Below are positions 1 to 9,035 of a stretch of 35,670 nt of DNA, piece by piece. The stretch covers positions 1 through 35,670 of the forward strand of contig JAJFTD010000080.1 in NCBI GenBank assembly GCA_021373255.1, in the 5' to 3' direction. Every line of letters begins with the position of its first letter. Positions within the stretch are counted from its first letter, which is position 1. The stretch is from a bacterium. Its GTDB lineage: Bacteria; Armatimonadota; UBA5829. The notes under the pieces were generated by a model, which was given only the letters and a program-made list of their open reading frames with translations, ran no database searches and was not told where the DNA came from. The position numbers and the translations under genes are program-made.

Positions 1-343
1 GCTTGCTCTTCTTGAGGCTCGCCCTGATACCCTCGGCTTTACGAATCGCGGCGTTGTAGCCCTGGGAAGCACGTGTTGCTGTGATGAGCAGCGAATATGC
101 TTTGCTTCGTTCCGCTGACGAAGCGGACTTCGACAGCACACTCTCAGCCACCTTCATTGCCTGTTCATGGTGACCCGCATTAAGAGCCGAAACCCCCTCC
201 CCTATCGGAGAGCTTGCCGAAGCGCTGGCCTTAACGTCACGCTTTGCAGATACGCTGCCGCCAAAGCAAGCATAACCGATGACGCAGACAACCAGCACCG
301 GTAAGAGAAACCAAGAAACCTTCCCCAATGGATATTTAGCCAT
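1..343 (-). CDS. Secreted helical-repeat-like protein, N-terminal part (runs off the left edge)
   Basis: The reading frame begins at an ATG at 343 and stays open to the window edge, giving 114 codons. Residues 1-30 form a signal peptide: a positively charged start (MAKYPLGK), a hydrophobic core and a small-residue region. The following part, with SALNAGHHEQAMKVAESVLS and then SSAERSKAYSLLITATRA, looks like paired amphipathic helices of the TPR type. That would suit an exported scaffold or cell-envelope protein, but no family is recognised. A GAGGAGG ribosome binding site lies 12 nt upstream, slightly far. The C-terminal part is outside the window, so catalytic domains further on cannot be excluded. 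Confidence 0.6.
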   Translation of the reverse strand, partial: MAKYPLGKVSWFLLPVLVVCVIGYACFGGSVSAKRDVKASASASSPIGEGVSALNAGHHEQAMKVAESVLSKSASSAERSKAYSLLITATRASQGYNAAIRKAEGIRASLKKSK

Positions 344-891
344 AATGACACAATGCCTCCTCAGCAAGGGATGGATAACGCGCAAGAGTACAAAGTAAGG
401 TAATTGCAGTTGAAAAGCGGGCGCATGGACCGTCATCGACGGAGCAGCCCGAAATGCGAAGCGAGATTATGAAGTGTAAAATACGAAGCAGCCGGCATCA
501 AGATGGAGATGGTAGATAATCTTGTAGCTCAGCTTTTAATAGTGTAGTCATGATGCTACATGTATTCAACTGTGTCAATGATATTTACACGAACATATAA
601 TAACCATTTGCATTATATATTTGCAATGCAGACACATTAATGGAGCAGTTGTCGAGAGTATGCTTACATGAGCGAAGTATTGAGAGGTAATTGCACTTAT
701 TTCACCTATGCAGAGCGCAAGGTGCTTTTGATCTCTGGGATGATGCATCTATCCTGAAGCATGTCATTAATCACTAATCAATTGAAAATCCGAACTTGGC
801 TTTCTACCATAGCATCAATGACAGATCTATAATTTCACACCGTTACCTAATATCACAAGTGCCCGCTACCCATGCACTCATAATTGCTTTT
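344..891. other. 548-bp intergenic region without a recognised gene
   Basis: This AT-rich stretch separates two minus-strand genes. I see no open frame of convincing length, no tRNA and no strong terminator. The only signal is a possible minus-strand promoter at 550-578. A short inverted repeat, CCGTC-ATC-GACGG at 430-442, is too small to interpret. Confidence 0.5.
550..578 (-). promoter_or_regulatory. Possible promoter for the left-edge secreted protein
   Basis: On the minus strand, TTGACA (573-578) and CATCAT (550-555) are separated by 17 nt. The -35 is perfect and the -10 is weak. Transcription would start near 543, leaving an untranslated leader of about 200 nt before the ATG at 343. Confidence 0.35.
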
Positions 892-2427
892 CTATCCCCA
901 GTATTTACGGTCCAGGCTTCGGTATTGCACCGCTTCTGCTATGTGCTCTACACCTATTGAGTCAGCTGCAGCGAGATCGGCGATGGTGCGGGAGAGTTTG
1001 AGAATTCGATCAAAAGCGCGGGCGGAGAGGTGAAGTTGCTCGATAGCTTGTTTCAGCAGACCTTCAGCGTCAGGATTTAACTTGCAATGCTGCTTTGTCA
1101 GCTTGGAGCTCATCTGGGCGTTGTTGAATATCTTGGTGCCGGCGAAACGAACCTGCTGGATCTCTCGTGCCTGCCTCACCCTGGCACGTATCTTTACTGA
1201 TGGCTCACCGGAAGACTTGCTCATAAGTTCATCCTGTTTAAGACGCGGGACTTCTACGTGGATATCTATCCTGTCCAGAAGCGGGCCGGAGATGCGTTGG
1301 AGGTATTTGTGGATCATGTTGGGGGTGCATGTGCATGTTTTTACGTGGTCATTATAGAAGCCGCATGGACACGGGTTCATCGCGGCGACAAGCATGAATT
1401 GCGCGGGATAAGTGAGCGAGGCTTGAGCGCGGGCGATGGTAACATGGCCATCCTCAAGCGGCTGCCGCATCACCTCCAGCACATCGCGCTTGAATTCTGG
1501 AAACTCATCAAGAAACAGCACCCCGTGGTGCGCCAGGCTGACTTCACCGGGACGCGGATATGTGCCCCCACCCGTAAGGCCGGCGTTGGATATGGTGTGA
1601 TGGGGAGCACGGAACGCCCGGCGGGTGATCAAAGCTTCATTTGAACTCAGTAGGCCGCAGACACTGTAGAGCTTGGTGACATCAAGGGCCTCATCCATAC
1701 TGAGGGGGGGAAGGATACTGGGGATTCTGCGTGCGAGCATGGTCTTGCCACTGCCTGGAGGTCCGACCATCAATAGGTTGTGCCCTCCGGCTGCCGATAT
1801 TTCCAGTGCGCGTTTGACCGTTTCCTGGCCCTTGACGTCGGCAAAGTCCACTTCATAAGCCGGTTCGTGAAGGGCCTCGAACTCAGCAGGGTCAAAAATT
1901 GCCGGAAGCATGTGATCCGGCTCATTGAGGAGTTGGACCACTTCAGTAAGAGTAGTAACGGGATAGACTTCTACATCTTGAACGATCGCGGCTTCCTTTA
2001 TGTTGTGGGCGGGCACGATCATCCGCTTGATCTTCTTCTCACGTGCATTGAGCGCGATAGGAAGCACCCCACTGACTTGTCGCACAGCACCATCGAGGCT
2101 GAGTTCACCAACCACAACGCAGTCGTCTATAAACTCCGTGTCCACCTGCCCTGATGCGGCCAAAATGCCAATAGCAATCGGCAGATCGAATGACGGGCCT
2201 TCCTTTCGGACATCGGCAGGGGCGAGGTTGATAGTGATTCGGCGTGAGGGAAACTCAAGGCCACAGTTCTTGATCGCAGCACGTACACGCTCGATGGATT
2301 CGCGCACAGCCGCGTCAGGCAGGCCAACAATTGTAAAACTCGGCAGCGCGGGTGCGATGTCAACCTCAACCTCGATGAGATAAGCATCAATTCCGTTTAC
2401 CGCACTCGAGTTCACATGTGCAAGCAT
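892..2427 (-). CDS. comM: YifB/ComM family Mg-chelatase-like AAA+ ATPase
   Basis: About 511 residues, a full-length member of the YifB/ComM family. ComM is a hexameric helicase that promotes branch migration during integration of transformed DNA in naturally competent bacteria; the family is also common in non-competent ones. Visible in order: the N-terminal Lon-substrate-like domain (VNGIDAYLIEVEVDI), Walker A GPPGSGKT at about 222-229, Walker B with GVLFLDEFPEF, the family-typical Cys-rich NPCPCGFYND followed by CTCT, and the C-terminal Mg_chelatase_C helices (LSARAFDRILKLSRTIADL). I place the start at the ATG at 2427, because GGAG sits 7 nt upstream. The alternative GTG at 2457 would lie at or before the transcription start implied by the promoter at 2462-2491. 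It is monocistronic. Confidence 0.93.
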   Translation of the reverse strand: MLAHVNSSAVNGIDAYLIEVEVDIAPALPSFTIVGLPDAAVRESIERVRAAIKNCGLEFPSRRITINLAPADVRKEGPSFDLPIAIGILAASGQVDTEFIDDCVVVGELSLDGAVRQVSGVLPIALNAREKKIKRMIVPAHNIKEAAIVQDVEVYPVTTLTEVVQLLNEPDHMLPAIFDPAEFEALHEPAYEVDFADVKGQETVKRALEISAAGGHNLLMVGPPGSGKTMLARRIPSILPPLSMDEALDVTKLYSVCGLLSSNEALITRRAFRAPHHTISNAGLTGGGTYPRPGEVSLAHHGVLFLDEFPEFKRDVLEVMRQPLEDGHVTIARAQASLTYPAQFMLVAAMNPCPCGFYNDHVKTCTCTPNMIHKYLQRISGPLLDRIDIHVEVPRLKQDELMSKSSGEPSVKIRARVRQAREIQQVRFAGTKIFNNAQMSSKLTKQHCKLNPDAEGLLKQAIEQLHLSARAFDRILKLSRTIADLAAADSIGVEHIAEAVQYRSLDRKYWG

Positions 2428-2461
2428 TGTCATTCTCCGTGGTGGATTATTGTCCACGAGA

Positions 2462-2491
2462 ATTATATATACCTCAGGGGGAAGGCGTCAA
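2462..2491 (-). promoter_or_regulatory. Promoter of the ComM/YifB gene
   Basis: On the minus strand TTGACG (2486-2491) is followed after 18 nt by a perfect TATAAT (2462-2467). Transcription would start near 2455, about 28 nt before the chosen ATG. This argues against the longer GTG start. Confidence 0.7.
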
Positions 2492-2530
2492 TCTGTGGGA
2501 CGAATTTGCTACAATTGCCGGGCTTTCTGC

Positions 2531-2559
2531 TTGCAAAAAGGAGGCATAAATGGTATATT
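2531..2559 (+). promoter_or_regulatory. tRNA promoter
   Basis: TTGCAA (2531-2536) and TATATT (2554-2559) are separated by 17 nt. The start would fall about 10 nt upstream of the mature tRNA 5' end. Confidence 0.7.
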
Positions 2560-2575
2560 AGAATGCACGTGGCGG

Positions 2576-2650
<75 letters not shown>

Positions 2651-2732
2651 TCATCCCCCGACCTTCTCCACATTATTGAGCACCAGTTAGATAATTACGT
2701 ACGGATTGTTCTAGGCGGAACTGTCGATCTCA

Positions 2733-3335
2733 CTAGCTAACTCGTGGCGCAGCGGACAGAATGAACAAAGATGTCCATATAACGATTGATAGAAAGAAGC
2801 CCAACACTAAACAGCCAAACCATATCCAGCCCCAAATGGCCCAGGCACGCTGCACCTGAAAGAACTCGTCAACGCTCTGGAACTGCCTGGATTGCCATGC
2901 CCATTCGTTGCCCCTGACAAGTAGCAGGATATGCATAACAAGTCCGAGTGCTGGGACCACGCTGAGAAGGCCAATCCATACATTGTGGAAAACACTCCAC
3001 AGTGGGGTCAAAAAGCATGCACCCCAGTTTAGTTTTCCTTTGATTTCGGATGGCACTCCCAGATTAGGTGGAAGCAGCCCTCCAAGTGCGCCTGATGGTG
3101 GGTTTATTGAGCCAGCTACAGTAGGAGGCACGCCGTATACGGTTTGTTGACCACTCTGAACGGGTCCGGCATAACCACTACCCGATTGCGTAGTTATCCA
3201 TATAAATCCCGGCTGCTGCGGTTGTGTTTGGACACTTACAACAACGGAGGTTGTCGCGACTTGACCGTTAATTATAATCCCAGCAGGTTCGCCTTGTATC
3301 GGATATTTAATGAAAATAACCTGCTTGTAGTCCAC
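2733..3335 (-). CDS. Two-helix membrane protein with proline/glycine-rich N-terminal region
   Basis: About 200 residues. The first half is a low-complexity soluble segment rich in Q, G, P and V. The second half has the pattern KLNWGACFLTPLWSVFHNVWIGL, then a hydrophobic helix, then LLVRGNEWAWQSRQFQSVDEF and a second hydrophobic helix. This 'GNEWAW' module occurs in a broadly distributed family of small bacterial membrane proteins of unknown function, often mislabelled by a zinc-ribbon or ribonuclease name. I choose the GTG at 3335 because AAAGGAG sits 8 nt upstream; a TTG at 3359 would place the ribosome binding site inside the gene. It is divergent from the TIM-barrel gene at 3547. No enzymatic motif is visible. 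Confidence 0.7.
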   Translation of the reverse strand: MDYKQVIFIKYPIQGEPAGIIINGQVATTSVVVSVQTQPQQPGFIWITTQSGSGYAGPVQSGQQTVYGVPPTVAGSINPPSGALGGLLPPNLGVPSEIKGKLNWGACFLTPLWSVFHNVWIGLLSVVPALGLVMHILLLVRGNEWAWQSRQFQSVDEFFQVQRAWAIWGWIWFGCLVLGFFLSIVIWTSLFILSAAPRVS

Positions 3336-3421
3336 CGTTGGATCTCCTTTAAAGGACAAAAAAACCGTTGCACTGTCTGGACTGCATAACGCAACCCAGA
3401 TACTGCATCAGGCTTGTTTGT

Positions 3422-3450
3422 AATGTAATGTAAATACGGATAACTGTCAA
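3422..3450 (-). promoter_or_regulatory. Promoter of the two-helix membrane protein
   Basis: On the minus strand TTGACA (3445-3450) and TACATT (3422-3427) are 17 nt apart. The -35 hexamer lies 20 nt from the oppositely directed TTGACA at 3471, so the two genes have facing-away promoters that could share a regulator. Confidence 0.65.
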
Positions 3451-3470
3451 GCATTTACTGATCATGTATC

Positions 3471-3499
3471 TTGACACGATGCATCTCAGGTAGTTAGAT
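3471..3499 (+). promoter_or_regulatory. Possible promoter of the GH42-like gene
   Basis: TTGACA (3471-3476) and TTAGAT (3494-3499) are 17 nt apart. The -35 is perfect and the -10 is poor, which would fit a promoter needing activation. Confidence 0.45.
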
Positions 3500-3546
3500 T
3501 ACAACAGATTCGCTCATAGCAGAATCCAGCAGTTCGGAGGTTAAGG

Positions 3547-5547
3547 ATGAGCAACCATACGCGCGCGAAAGTATCGTTCCGCGCAAGCACTTATATCTGG
3601 CTCGGTGACGAGAGGTTCGATGAGCTATTGTCAATGATGAGCAGGTTCAGGGACACGGTGGATGAGGTGGCCTGTTTTACCAGCTTCACGCACCCGCCGC
3701 TTCCACTGGAAGAGATACAACGGCGCGCCGAGGTTTTGAAAGACCGCATACCGAGGCTGAGGCAGATTGTGCCGTCTGTGGGAATCAATCATCTTGCCAC
3801 GCTTGGCCACTTGAACGAGAACCTTGCCAACTCCCTGAATGAACCCTGGCAGCGCCTGATGGGCATTGATGGCGACACAATTGCCGGCTGCTATTGTCCC
3901 TCGGACGAAAGCATGCAGGACTATGTACGCAAGACTTATGTCACGCTGGCCGAAGCCGAGCCTGATTTTATTTGGGTAGATGACGATGTTCGGATGGAAG
4001 GTCACGGTATACCAGGGCTTACGTGCTTCTGTGAGCGTTGCCTCGACAAGTTCAACCACGAGACCGGCAAGCATTGGACCAGAGAGAGCTTGAAAGATGC
4101 TATAAACGGTGGATCGGTGCAAGAACGGGTGAGCATGCGCAAACAGTGGCTTGCGCACAATCGAAGTGTGATCAGTGATTTGTTGGCGCTTATTCGGGAC
4201 GCTGTGGACTCGGTAGATCGAAGCATTCCTCTTGGCTTGATGACCGGTGAGATATTCTACAGTGGGTTCGGGTTTGATGATTGGGCTAAGAGTATGGCGG
4301 GCAAGGACGATGTTAAGGTGATGTGGAGGCCGGGAGGTGGCTTCTATGGTGATGATAATCTTCCAGGGTTCGTTACAAAGGCTCATTCCATCGGCAGGCA
4401 GGTTTCAGTGCTCGGTCCAAAAGTAGTAGATATTCAGTCAGAGATTGAAAACTTCCCGTATCAGATGCTGAAAAAGAGCACGACAACCCTGGGCCTTGAG
4501 TGTGCGACCTACATCGGCACGGGCTGCACAGGCGCGGCGCTCAACCTGATGGGGATTGCATCTGACCCCATTGCAGAATACGCTCCCAACTTTGAAAGAG
4601 TAAAGCAGTTCCGGCCTTTCATGGACGCTGAGGTCCAGGCATTCGGCAGGAGTAAATGCGAAGGAGTGTGGGCTGCATTTACAACCGACAGCACCGCTTC
4701 TCTCAACGCCGATGCTGACTGGTTCCAGACCGGCTTCGGCGCTGAACTTGATTATGTTCAGGAACTATCCGAGATCGGTATTCCAATCGCCTACGCTCGT
4801 GATGGAGCTTCGGTGACGCTGATCAAGGGCGATTCGTGCCTTGCATTCCCTAAGGATCAGCTTGAAGAGATACTGTCGGGGAGTGTGTTGATGGATGGAC
4901 CTGCGCTCCGGCGATTGAATGAAATGGGGATGTCGGCGCTCACAGGTTTTGATATCGCGGGAGTCCGAAATGTTGACAGCATCGAAGTCTTTACGAATGA
5001 CGAATTGAACGGTAAATTCGCGGGATGGCACCGGGACACAAGGCCTTCATTTTGGGCAGAATCTGCTTATATTCTGAAGCCGCTCGACACAGCATGCAGA
5101 ACACTTTCCGAGGTTATCGACTTCACCAACACCAGCTTCGGCCCTATTATGGGAATCTACGAAAACCGTAACGGGGGCCGCATCGCTGTGGCTGGATATT
5201 CACCTTGGAGATCGATGCAGACGCTGGCGAAAACCAGCCAGGTGAAGTCTCTAGTCCGTTGGCTTTCCAAAGATACGCTACCTGCGTGGGTGGCATCTTA
5301 CCACAAAACCGCGCTGTGGTGCCGCAGCGACGCTCAGGGCAAGCGTTCTATGCTTCTACTAAACGCCTGCCTGGACTCGGCGCAGGATATAGAACTTCGC
5401 GTGCTGAACTCCACCGATTCGCTCCGGCTGCTCCATGTGAACGGGAAGTCAGAAGTATTGGAGAAGAAGACTACCAGTGGGCCATACTCAGTATTTGAAC
5501 TGCCGCAGTTGGCACCGTGGGAGATCGTATTGCTTACTTCCTGCTAG
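3547..5547 (+). CDS. GH42-like TIM-barrel protein, predicted glycoside hydrolase
   Basis: A 666-residue protein starting at the ATG with GGAGG 6 nt upstream. There is no obvious signal peptide, so it is probably cytoplasmic. The N-terminal two thirds read as a TIM barrel with features of GH42-like enzymes: the Cys cluster TCFCERCLDKFN (about 158-169), in which CxCxxC resembles the zinc-binding site of GH42 enzymes, the acidic strand end DFIWVDDDVRMEG, and DIQSEIENFPY, whose Glu is a candidate nucleophile. The last ~200 residues are beta-rich, with a glutamine-amidotransferase-like or trimerisation-type middle region and a small C-terminal beta-sandwich. The substrate cannot be named; a beta-galactoside-like glycan is a guess from family. 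It is followed by a strong hairpin shared with the convergent esterase gene. Confidence 0.65.
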   Translation: MSNHTRAKVSFRASTYIWLGDERFDELLSMMSRFRDTVDEVACFTSFTHPPLPLEEIQRRAEVLKDRIPRLRQIVPSVGINHLATLGHLNENLANSLNEPWQRLMGIDGDTIAGCYCPSDESMQDYVRKTYVTLAEAEPDFIWVDDDVRMEGHGIPGLTCFCERCLDKFNHETGKHWTRESLKDAINGGSVQERVSMRKQWLAHNRSVISDLLALIRDAVDSVDRSIPLGLMTGEIFYSGFGFDDWAKSMAGKDDVKVMWRPGGGFYGDDNLPGFVTKAHSIGRQVSVLGPKVVDIQSEIENFPYQMLKKSTTTLGLECATYIGTGCTGAALNLMGIASDPIAEYAPNFERVKQFRPFMDAEVQAFGRSKCEGVWAAFTTDSTASLNADADWFQTGFGAELDYVQELSEIGIPIAYARDGASVTLIKGDSCLAFPKDQLEEILSGSVLMDGPALRRLNEMGMSALTGFDIAGVRNVDSIEVFTNDELNGKFAGWHRDTRPSFWAESAYILKPLDTACRTLSEVIDFTNTSFGPIMGIYENRNGGRIAVAGYSPWRSMQTLAKTSQVKSLVRWLSKDTLPAWVASYHKTALWCRSDAQGKRSMLLLNACLDSAQDIELRVLNSTDSLRLLHVNGKSEVLEKKTTSGPYSVFELPQLAPWEIVLLTSC

Positions 5548-5567
5548 TGTCATCTCTGAATCGTTAT

Positions 5568-5599
5568 AATGGCTGCCGGAAGAGTATCCGGCAGCCATT
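5568..5599. terminator. Bidirectional terminator hairpin
   Basis: A perfect 13-bp stem (5568-5580 with 5587-5599) has the loop AGAGTA. It lies between the convergent stop codons at 5547 and 5621. The outer A-T pairs give short A/T flanks but there is no long U-run. Confidence 0.65.
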
Positions 5600-5620
5600 G
5601 TGTGATCTAGTGTGAGGTAT

Positions 5621-7111
5621 TTACTGCAGCTTTGTGTAGGGAGTGTTCTCCGGCTGTGTGGTGAGTTTGAATGTGTCCGTGCGGAACGGGGACATAGGCA
5701 GATCGTAGGAGTTGAATACGTTGACTATGGGGCTGTAGGCCCAACCGTAGCGCACAGCTACCGGCTTAGAAACCTTGGGGCTGCTCACCGTGATCTTGTT
5801 GCCATTGATAACAGCTTGCGCTTTCACGAACTTTCCATCAGCGCCTGCAATGGTGAACCCGATAGGCTCGCCGCCTTTTGCAATTAGGCCTTTACCGGCA
5901 TCATCAAAGCTCAATACTACTGAGCTATCTTTTATGACCATTGAACGATAAGATGGCCCTCGGTAAGCTACTTTCTGGCCGTAACACATTGCACGAGCAG
6001 CCAAAGCCAGGCGGTGGCCGACGGGCTCCTTATCCACTGGATGTATATTGTTTTGATCACCTACATCTGTGATCACCGCCATAGCCGTGCGCGGACAATC
6101 AAGCAAAGTCAGCCTTTGCGCTTCACGAAGTTCTGCAGCCTGGCTGTCACCTGGTTCAGACTCCGTGGCTCCATAGGAAAATGGTGCAATTTGGACAAAG
6201 AGGAATGGGAATTTTCCCTGCCCCCAATCATTTCGCCAGCTATTGATCAGGGTGCCGAATAGGCTTCGGTAGTTATATCCGCCACCGATATTAGACTCAC
6301 CCTGATACCACAGTGCACCTCGAATTGCATACGGAATCAGCGGCGAGATCATGGCATTATACAAACCACCGGGCGTGTTTTGACCGGTCGCCCAGATCGG
6401 TGGCTCAGGCATTGCGGCTATTGCGGCCATGTCCTGTCGCGCGATCGGGTTCGTCTGCAGTCCCGCCACGCTTACCCACGCCTGGAGAACGGTTCCGCCA
6501 TAAGAAGTATTGATCATTCCTACAGGCACATTAAGAGCCTTTCTGAGATCACGAGCGAAGTAATAACCTACTGCTGAATAATTACTAACAAACGCAGGCT
6601 CACATTTCGCCCACGAACTATTGGTGTCAGCAAGCGGAGCTTTTTGTGTACTTAGTGGAACATTGTACATGCGCATAGCTGGATCTGTGCACTCAGCAAT
6701 AGCCTTAGCAGCATCACGAACTGATGACATACGAAAGTCCATGTTGGATTGCCCACTGCAGATCCACACTTCTCCGACCATCACGTCTTTGACTTCGACA
6801 GTGTTATCACCCGATACCGTCATCACAAACGGACCGCCGCCCTTAAGCGGCTTGAACCAGACCATCCACTTCCCGTCTTTAGCAACTGTCGAGGCTGTCT
6901 GGCCGCACAGCTTTACAGTGACTTTTTCGCCATCGTTAGCAGTGCCCCATATGGGAACCTTTACCCCGCGCTGCAGCACAGCTCCATCGGAAAAAAGTGA
7001 GTTGGGCTTTACAGCCCCGTATGCAACCGTGCTCAACACAATTGCCATACACAATGCCAGCATGGTACACATGCGAAGCATTCCAATAGATGAAACCATT
7101 CTTTCTATCAA
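5621..7111 (-). CDS. Secreted sialate O-acetylesterase-like (SASA) carbohydrate esterase
   Basis: About 496 residues with an N-terminal signal peptide (MLALCMAIVLSTVAYGA). A beta-rich module (SLFSDGAVLQRGVKVPIWGTANDGEKVTV) precedes the SGNH-like esterase domain, as in typical sialate O-acetylesterase family proteins. The catalytic Ser is in GEVWICSGQSNMDF. Further family blocks are MINTSYGGTVLQAW, GALWYQGESN and an Asp/His pair in DVGDQNNIHPVDKEPVG. It should remove O-acetyl groups from sugars, but many members act on acetylated plant polysaccharides rather than sialic acid. The likely start is the TTG at 7111 with AGGAGG 9 nt upstream; an ATG four codons later is possible. It follows the alpha/beta-hydrolase gene by 36 nt, so the two are probably cotranscribed. 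Confidence 0.88.
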   Translation of the reverse strand: MIERMVSSIGMLRMCTMLALCMAIVLSTVAYGAVKPNSLFSDGAVLQRGVKVPIWGTANDGEKVTVKLCGQTASTVAKDGKWMVWFKPLKGGGPFVMTVSGDNTVEVKDVMVGEVWICSGQSNMDFRMSSVRDAAKAIAECTDPAMRMYNVPLSTQKAPLADTNSSWAKCEPAFVSNYSAVGYYFARDLRKALNVPVGMINTSYGGTVLQAWVSVAGLQTNPIARQDMAAIAAMPEPPIWATGQNTPGGLYNAMISPLIPYAIRGALWYQGESNIGGGYNYRSLFGTLINSWRNDWGQGKFPFLFVQIAPFSYGATESEPGDSQAAELREAQRLTLLDCPRTAMAVITDVGDQNNIHPVDKEPVGHRLALAARAMCYGQKVAYRGPSYRSMVIKDSSVVLSFDDAGKGLIAKGGEPIGFTIAGADGKFVKAQAVINGNKITVSSPKVSKPVAVRYGWAYSPIVNVFNSYDLPMSPFRTDTFKLTTQPENTPYTKLQ

Positions 7112-7147
7112 TCCTTGCTTCCTCCTATGGATATGATCCTCGATCTC

Positions 7148-8914
7148 CTATAACAGCTCCAGTGATTCAATGGTAATGGGTGAATCATCTGAGCGAGTGC
7201 CGTCGATTCGGAACCCATCAAATGGATAAAGTACTACGGGCGCATCCTTTGGAGCCTTGAATGCACTCCAGGGAATGTTGATAGTCGTGGACGCCGGGCC
7301 ATATTTTACTTGCGCAGTATAAGCCACCTCGTTCGTACAACCGGAATTGCGTTGAAGCGTAACCGTTAGGCTCCCGAACTGCCCATTGCCGTTGATGGTC
7401 AGCCTGATCCCCTTGTTGGAGTTCGCGTATCCATTTGCCAGGATTATGCTGTTTGTCAGCGCGGCAAATTGTGTATTTCCCTTGCCCGGACCGATTGTTA
7501 CGACACCATTGGATGCGGTTTCTATTCGGGTGTCACCCGGCCCCGTGTTCACTGCAGAACCGGTTGGCCTCCACGCATCAGCCCCGCTCTGCTTGTCCCA
7601 GATTGCGTCATCAGCCCACAGCGGTCCCCGCTGGGCACATGGATTTTGTCCCGCATGATGGACAACTTCTGTCGAGATAGCCCTGTTTTCCATGTCGAAT
7701 ACCGTTGCGAACACCTGACACGAAAGCCCTGCAAATCTTTCAGGCACCTGGGCTTGCCATACATTGCCTTTCTTTGCAGCGGGGATAGCCAGCCAGTAGC
7801 GTGATGGCCAGCTTACATCACCAGGACTCCAATAGAGCGTAGATTTGTTCGTATCTACCGGTCCCTCACACTTCCAGGTGTAGATTCGCCCGCTCTTGCG
7901 AAAGGAACCGGGGACAATTTTCGGAAACGCCATATCTCCCATCAGGCATGCGCTAACCCATTTCATGAGTGCGAAAGGCGTCTGAGGCCCACCACACTCG
8001 TGGTTGCTGTTCGGCCTAATTAGGAAGCGTTTATTTCCGTGGAGCATGCGGTAGTTGTCCTGCACATCCCCGAGCCAGAAGAAATAATCGTTAGCGCAGG
8101 CATATTGCATGGTGGGAGCGGTCACACGCGAAGCATAGGATGCGGGATCGAATGCCGCGATCCACAGCCTGCGTTGCGTTGGCGGAAGAGCGTTCGCCCC
8201 AGCCGCTATTGTGCCCTTTGTAGACTCTTTGAATGCGCCTGCACCCAGAGCACAAGTAGTACACTTAACCCTCTCATCAACGCCAGCCAGTAGGTTGGAG
8301 AGAAAACCGCCCCATGACCCACCTCCGCAAGCGATCTGATTGGCATCAACTTCTTTCTGCGTGCCCAGGAAATCCATTGCCCTGCGGATAGCCATTACGA
8401 TGCGGTAAAGGCTGCTGCTCTTGGCGTCAGGAGTAACGTTGTAGCTGGTCATATAAGGATTAGGGTTCGGCCCACGCCATATCGTGTATCTATCGGCCCC
8501 TTTGATGAATTCACCGCTCCAGTCAATTGACACGGCAGCGCATTGCATCTCTCGCGCGAACCACAGTGCCCGACCAGGATCAGCATGCCCCCCACCCCCG
8601 TGGATGTCAAAATATACGGGCACAGGTTTCTTTGGGTCAACAGGCCTGGCAAACGCAATGAATATGCGAGTGGGACCGTCGGGGTGTATCTCACTGGTGA
8701 AGTATATCTCATCAAGGCGGTAACTGTTGTCTATTTTGCTGGACACGATTTCAATATCCAGCGGGATCTTTCTGATCTCATCCATGCTCCAAAACTTGCC
8801 GGGATCAAATCCCGCCGTCTTCTGCACAGCCGAGCCAGCACCTGACCCGATGGCAGGCAACGCGTATACGCTCAGGCACGTAAAGACGGTTGCCACTATA
8901 GCCATCCACTTCAT
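7148..8914 (-). CDS. Secreted alpha/beta-hydrolase with C-terminal beta-sandwich module
   Basis: A 588-residue protein. The ATG at 8914 is chosen because AGGAGG lies 5 nt upstream and a signal peptide (MKWMAIVATVFTCLSVYALPAIG) follows at once; the frame is open further upstream but reads repeat-like DNA. The catalytic triad of an S9/CE7-like hydrolase is visible: oxyanion region FDIHGGGGHADPG, nucleophile Ser200 in GGGSWGGF, Asp276 in CANDYFFW and His305 in NSNHECGG. The last ~150 residues are a beta-rich domain resembling carbohydrate-binding modules (IRLTINGNGQFGSLTVTLQR, then YPFDGFRIDGT). An acetyl-xylan-esterase-like or glucuronoyl-esterase-like role is plausible. It is the first gene of a two-gene unit with the SASA esterase. 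Confidence 0.8.
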   Translation of the reverse strand: MKWMAIVATVFTCLSVYALPAIGSGAGSAVQKTAGFDPGKFWSMDEIRKIPLDIEIVSSKIDNSYRLDEIYFTSEIHPDGPTRIFIAFARPVDPKKPVPVYFDIHGGGGHADPGRALWFAREMQCAAVSIDWSGEFIKGADRYTIWRGPNPNPYMTSYNVTPDAKSSSLYRIVMAIRRAMDFLGTQKEVDANQIACGGGSWGGFLSNLLAGVDERVKCTTCALGAGAFKESTKGTIAAGANALPPTQRRLWIAAFDPASYASRVTAPTMQYACANDYFFWLGDVQDNYRMLHGNKRFLIRPNSNHECGGPQTPFALMKWVSACLMGDMAFPKIVPGSFRKSGRIYTWKCEGPVDTNKSTLYWSPGDVSWPSRYWLAIPAAKKGNVWQAQVPERFAGLSCQVFATVFDMENRAISTEVVHHAGQNPCAQRGPLWADDAIWDKQSGADAWRPTGSAVNTGPGDTRIETASNGVVTIGPGKGNTQFAALTNSIILANGYANSNKGIRLTINGNGQFGSLTVTLQRNSGCTNEVAYTAQVKYGPASTTINIPWSAFKAPKDAPVVLYPFDGFRIDGTRSDDSPITIESLELL

Positions 8915-8933
8915 ATACTCCTCCTGATAAAGT

Positions 8934-8968
8934 GTGAGTTGAGAGCGGAGAGCAGAGGGCTGAGAGCC
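8934..8968. repeat. Degenerate heptanucleotide tandem repeat, purine-rich
   Basis: Four consecutive 7-nt units, GAGAGCG, GAGAGCA, GAGGGCT and GAGAGCC, fill 8941-8968. A weaker unit, GTGAGTT, occupies 8934-8940. The array lies just upstream of the hydrolase ribosome binding site, inside its 5' leader. Confidence 0.6.
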
Positions 8969-8995
8969 CGGAATACATATCAAATCACGTTGTTT

Positions 8996-9035
8996 GTCCG
9001 GCGGCTTCAGCATCAGGATGCCGAAGCAACTTGCG
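8996..9035 (-). repeat. Dispersed palindromic REP-like element, copy A
   Basis: Read on the minus strand, this 40-bp unit matches 33322-33361 at about 35 of 40 positions. Its core is an inverted repeat with arms 9005-9014 and 9017-9026 around a 2-nt centre, with one G-T wobble. A GC-rich tail, CCGCCGGAC, follows. Confidence 0.65.

Noticed and set aside
520-545. Sequence TGTAGCTCAGC, resembling a tRNA D-arm
   Set aside because: No acceptor stem, anticodon arm or T-arm can be folded around it.
1082-2390. Open frames on the plus strand across the yifB region
   Set aside because: They are shadows of the ComM/YifB gene. Their products show no domain, and the minus-strand protein has every family motif.
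3631-4386. A 251-codon minus-strand frame inside the GH42-like gene
   Set aside because: No ribosome binding site, no recognisable domain, and a well-supported gene lies on the other strand.
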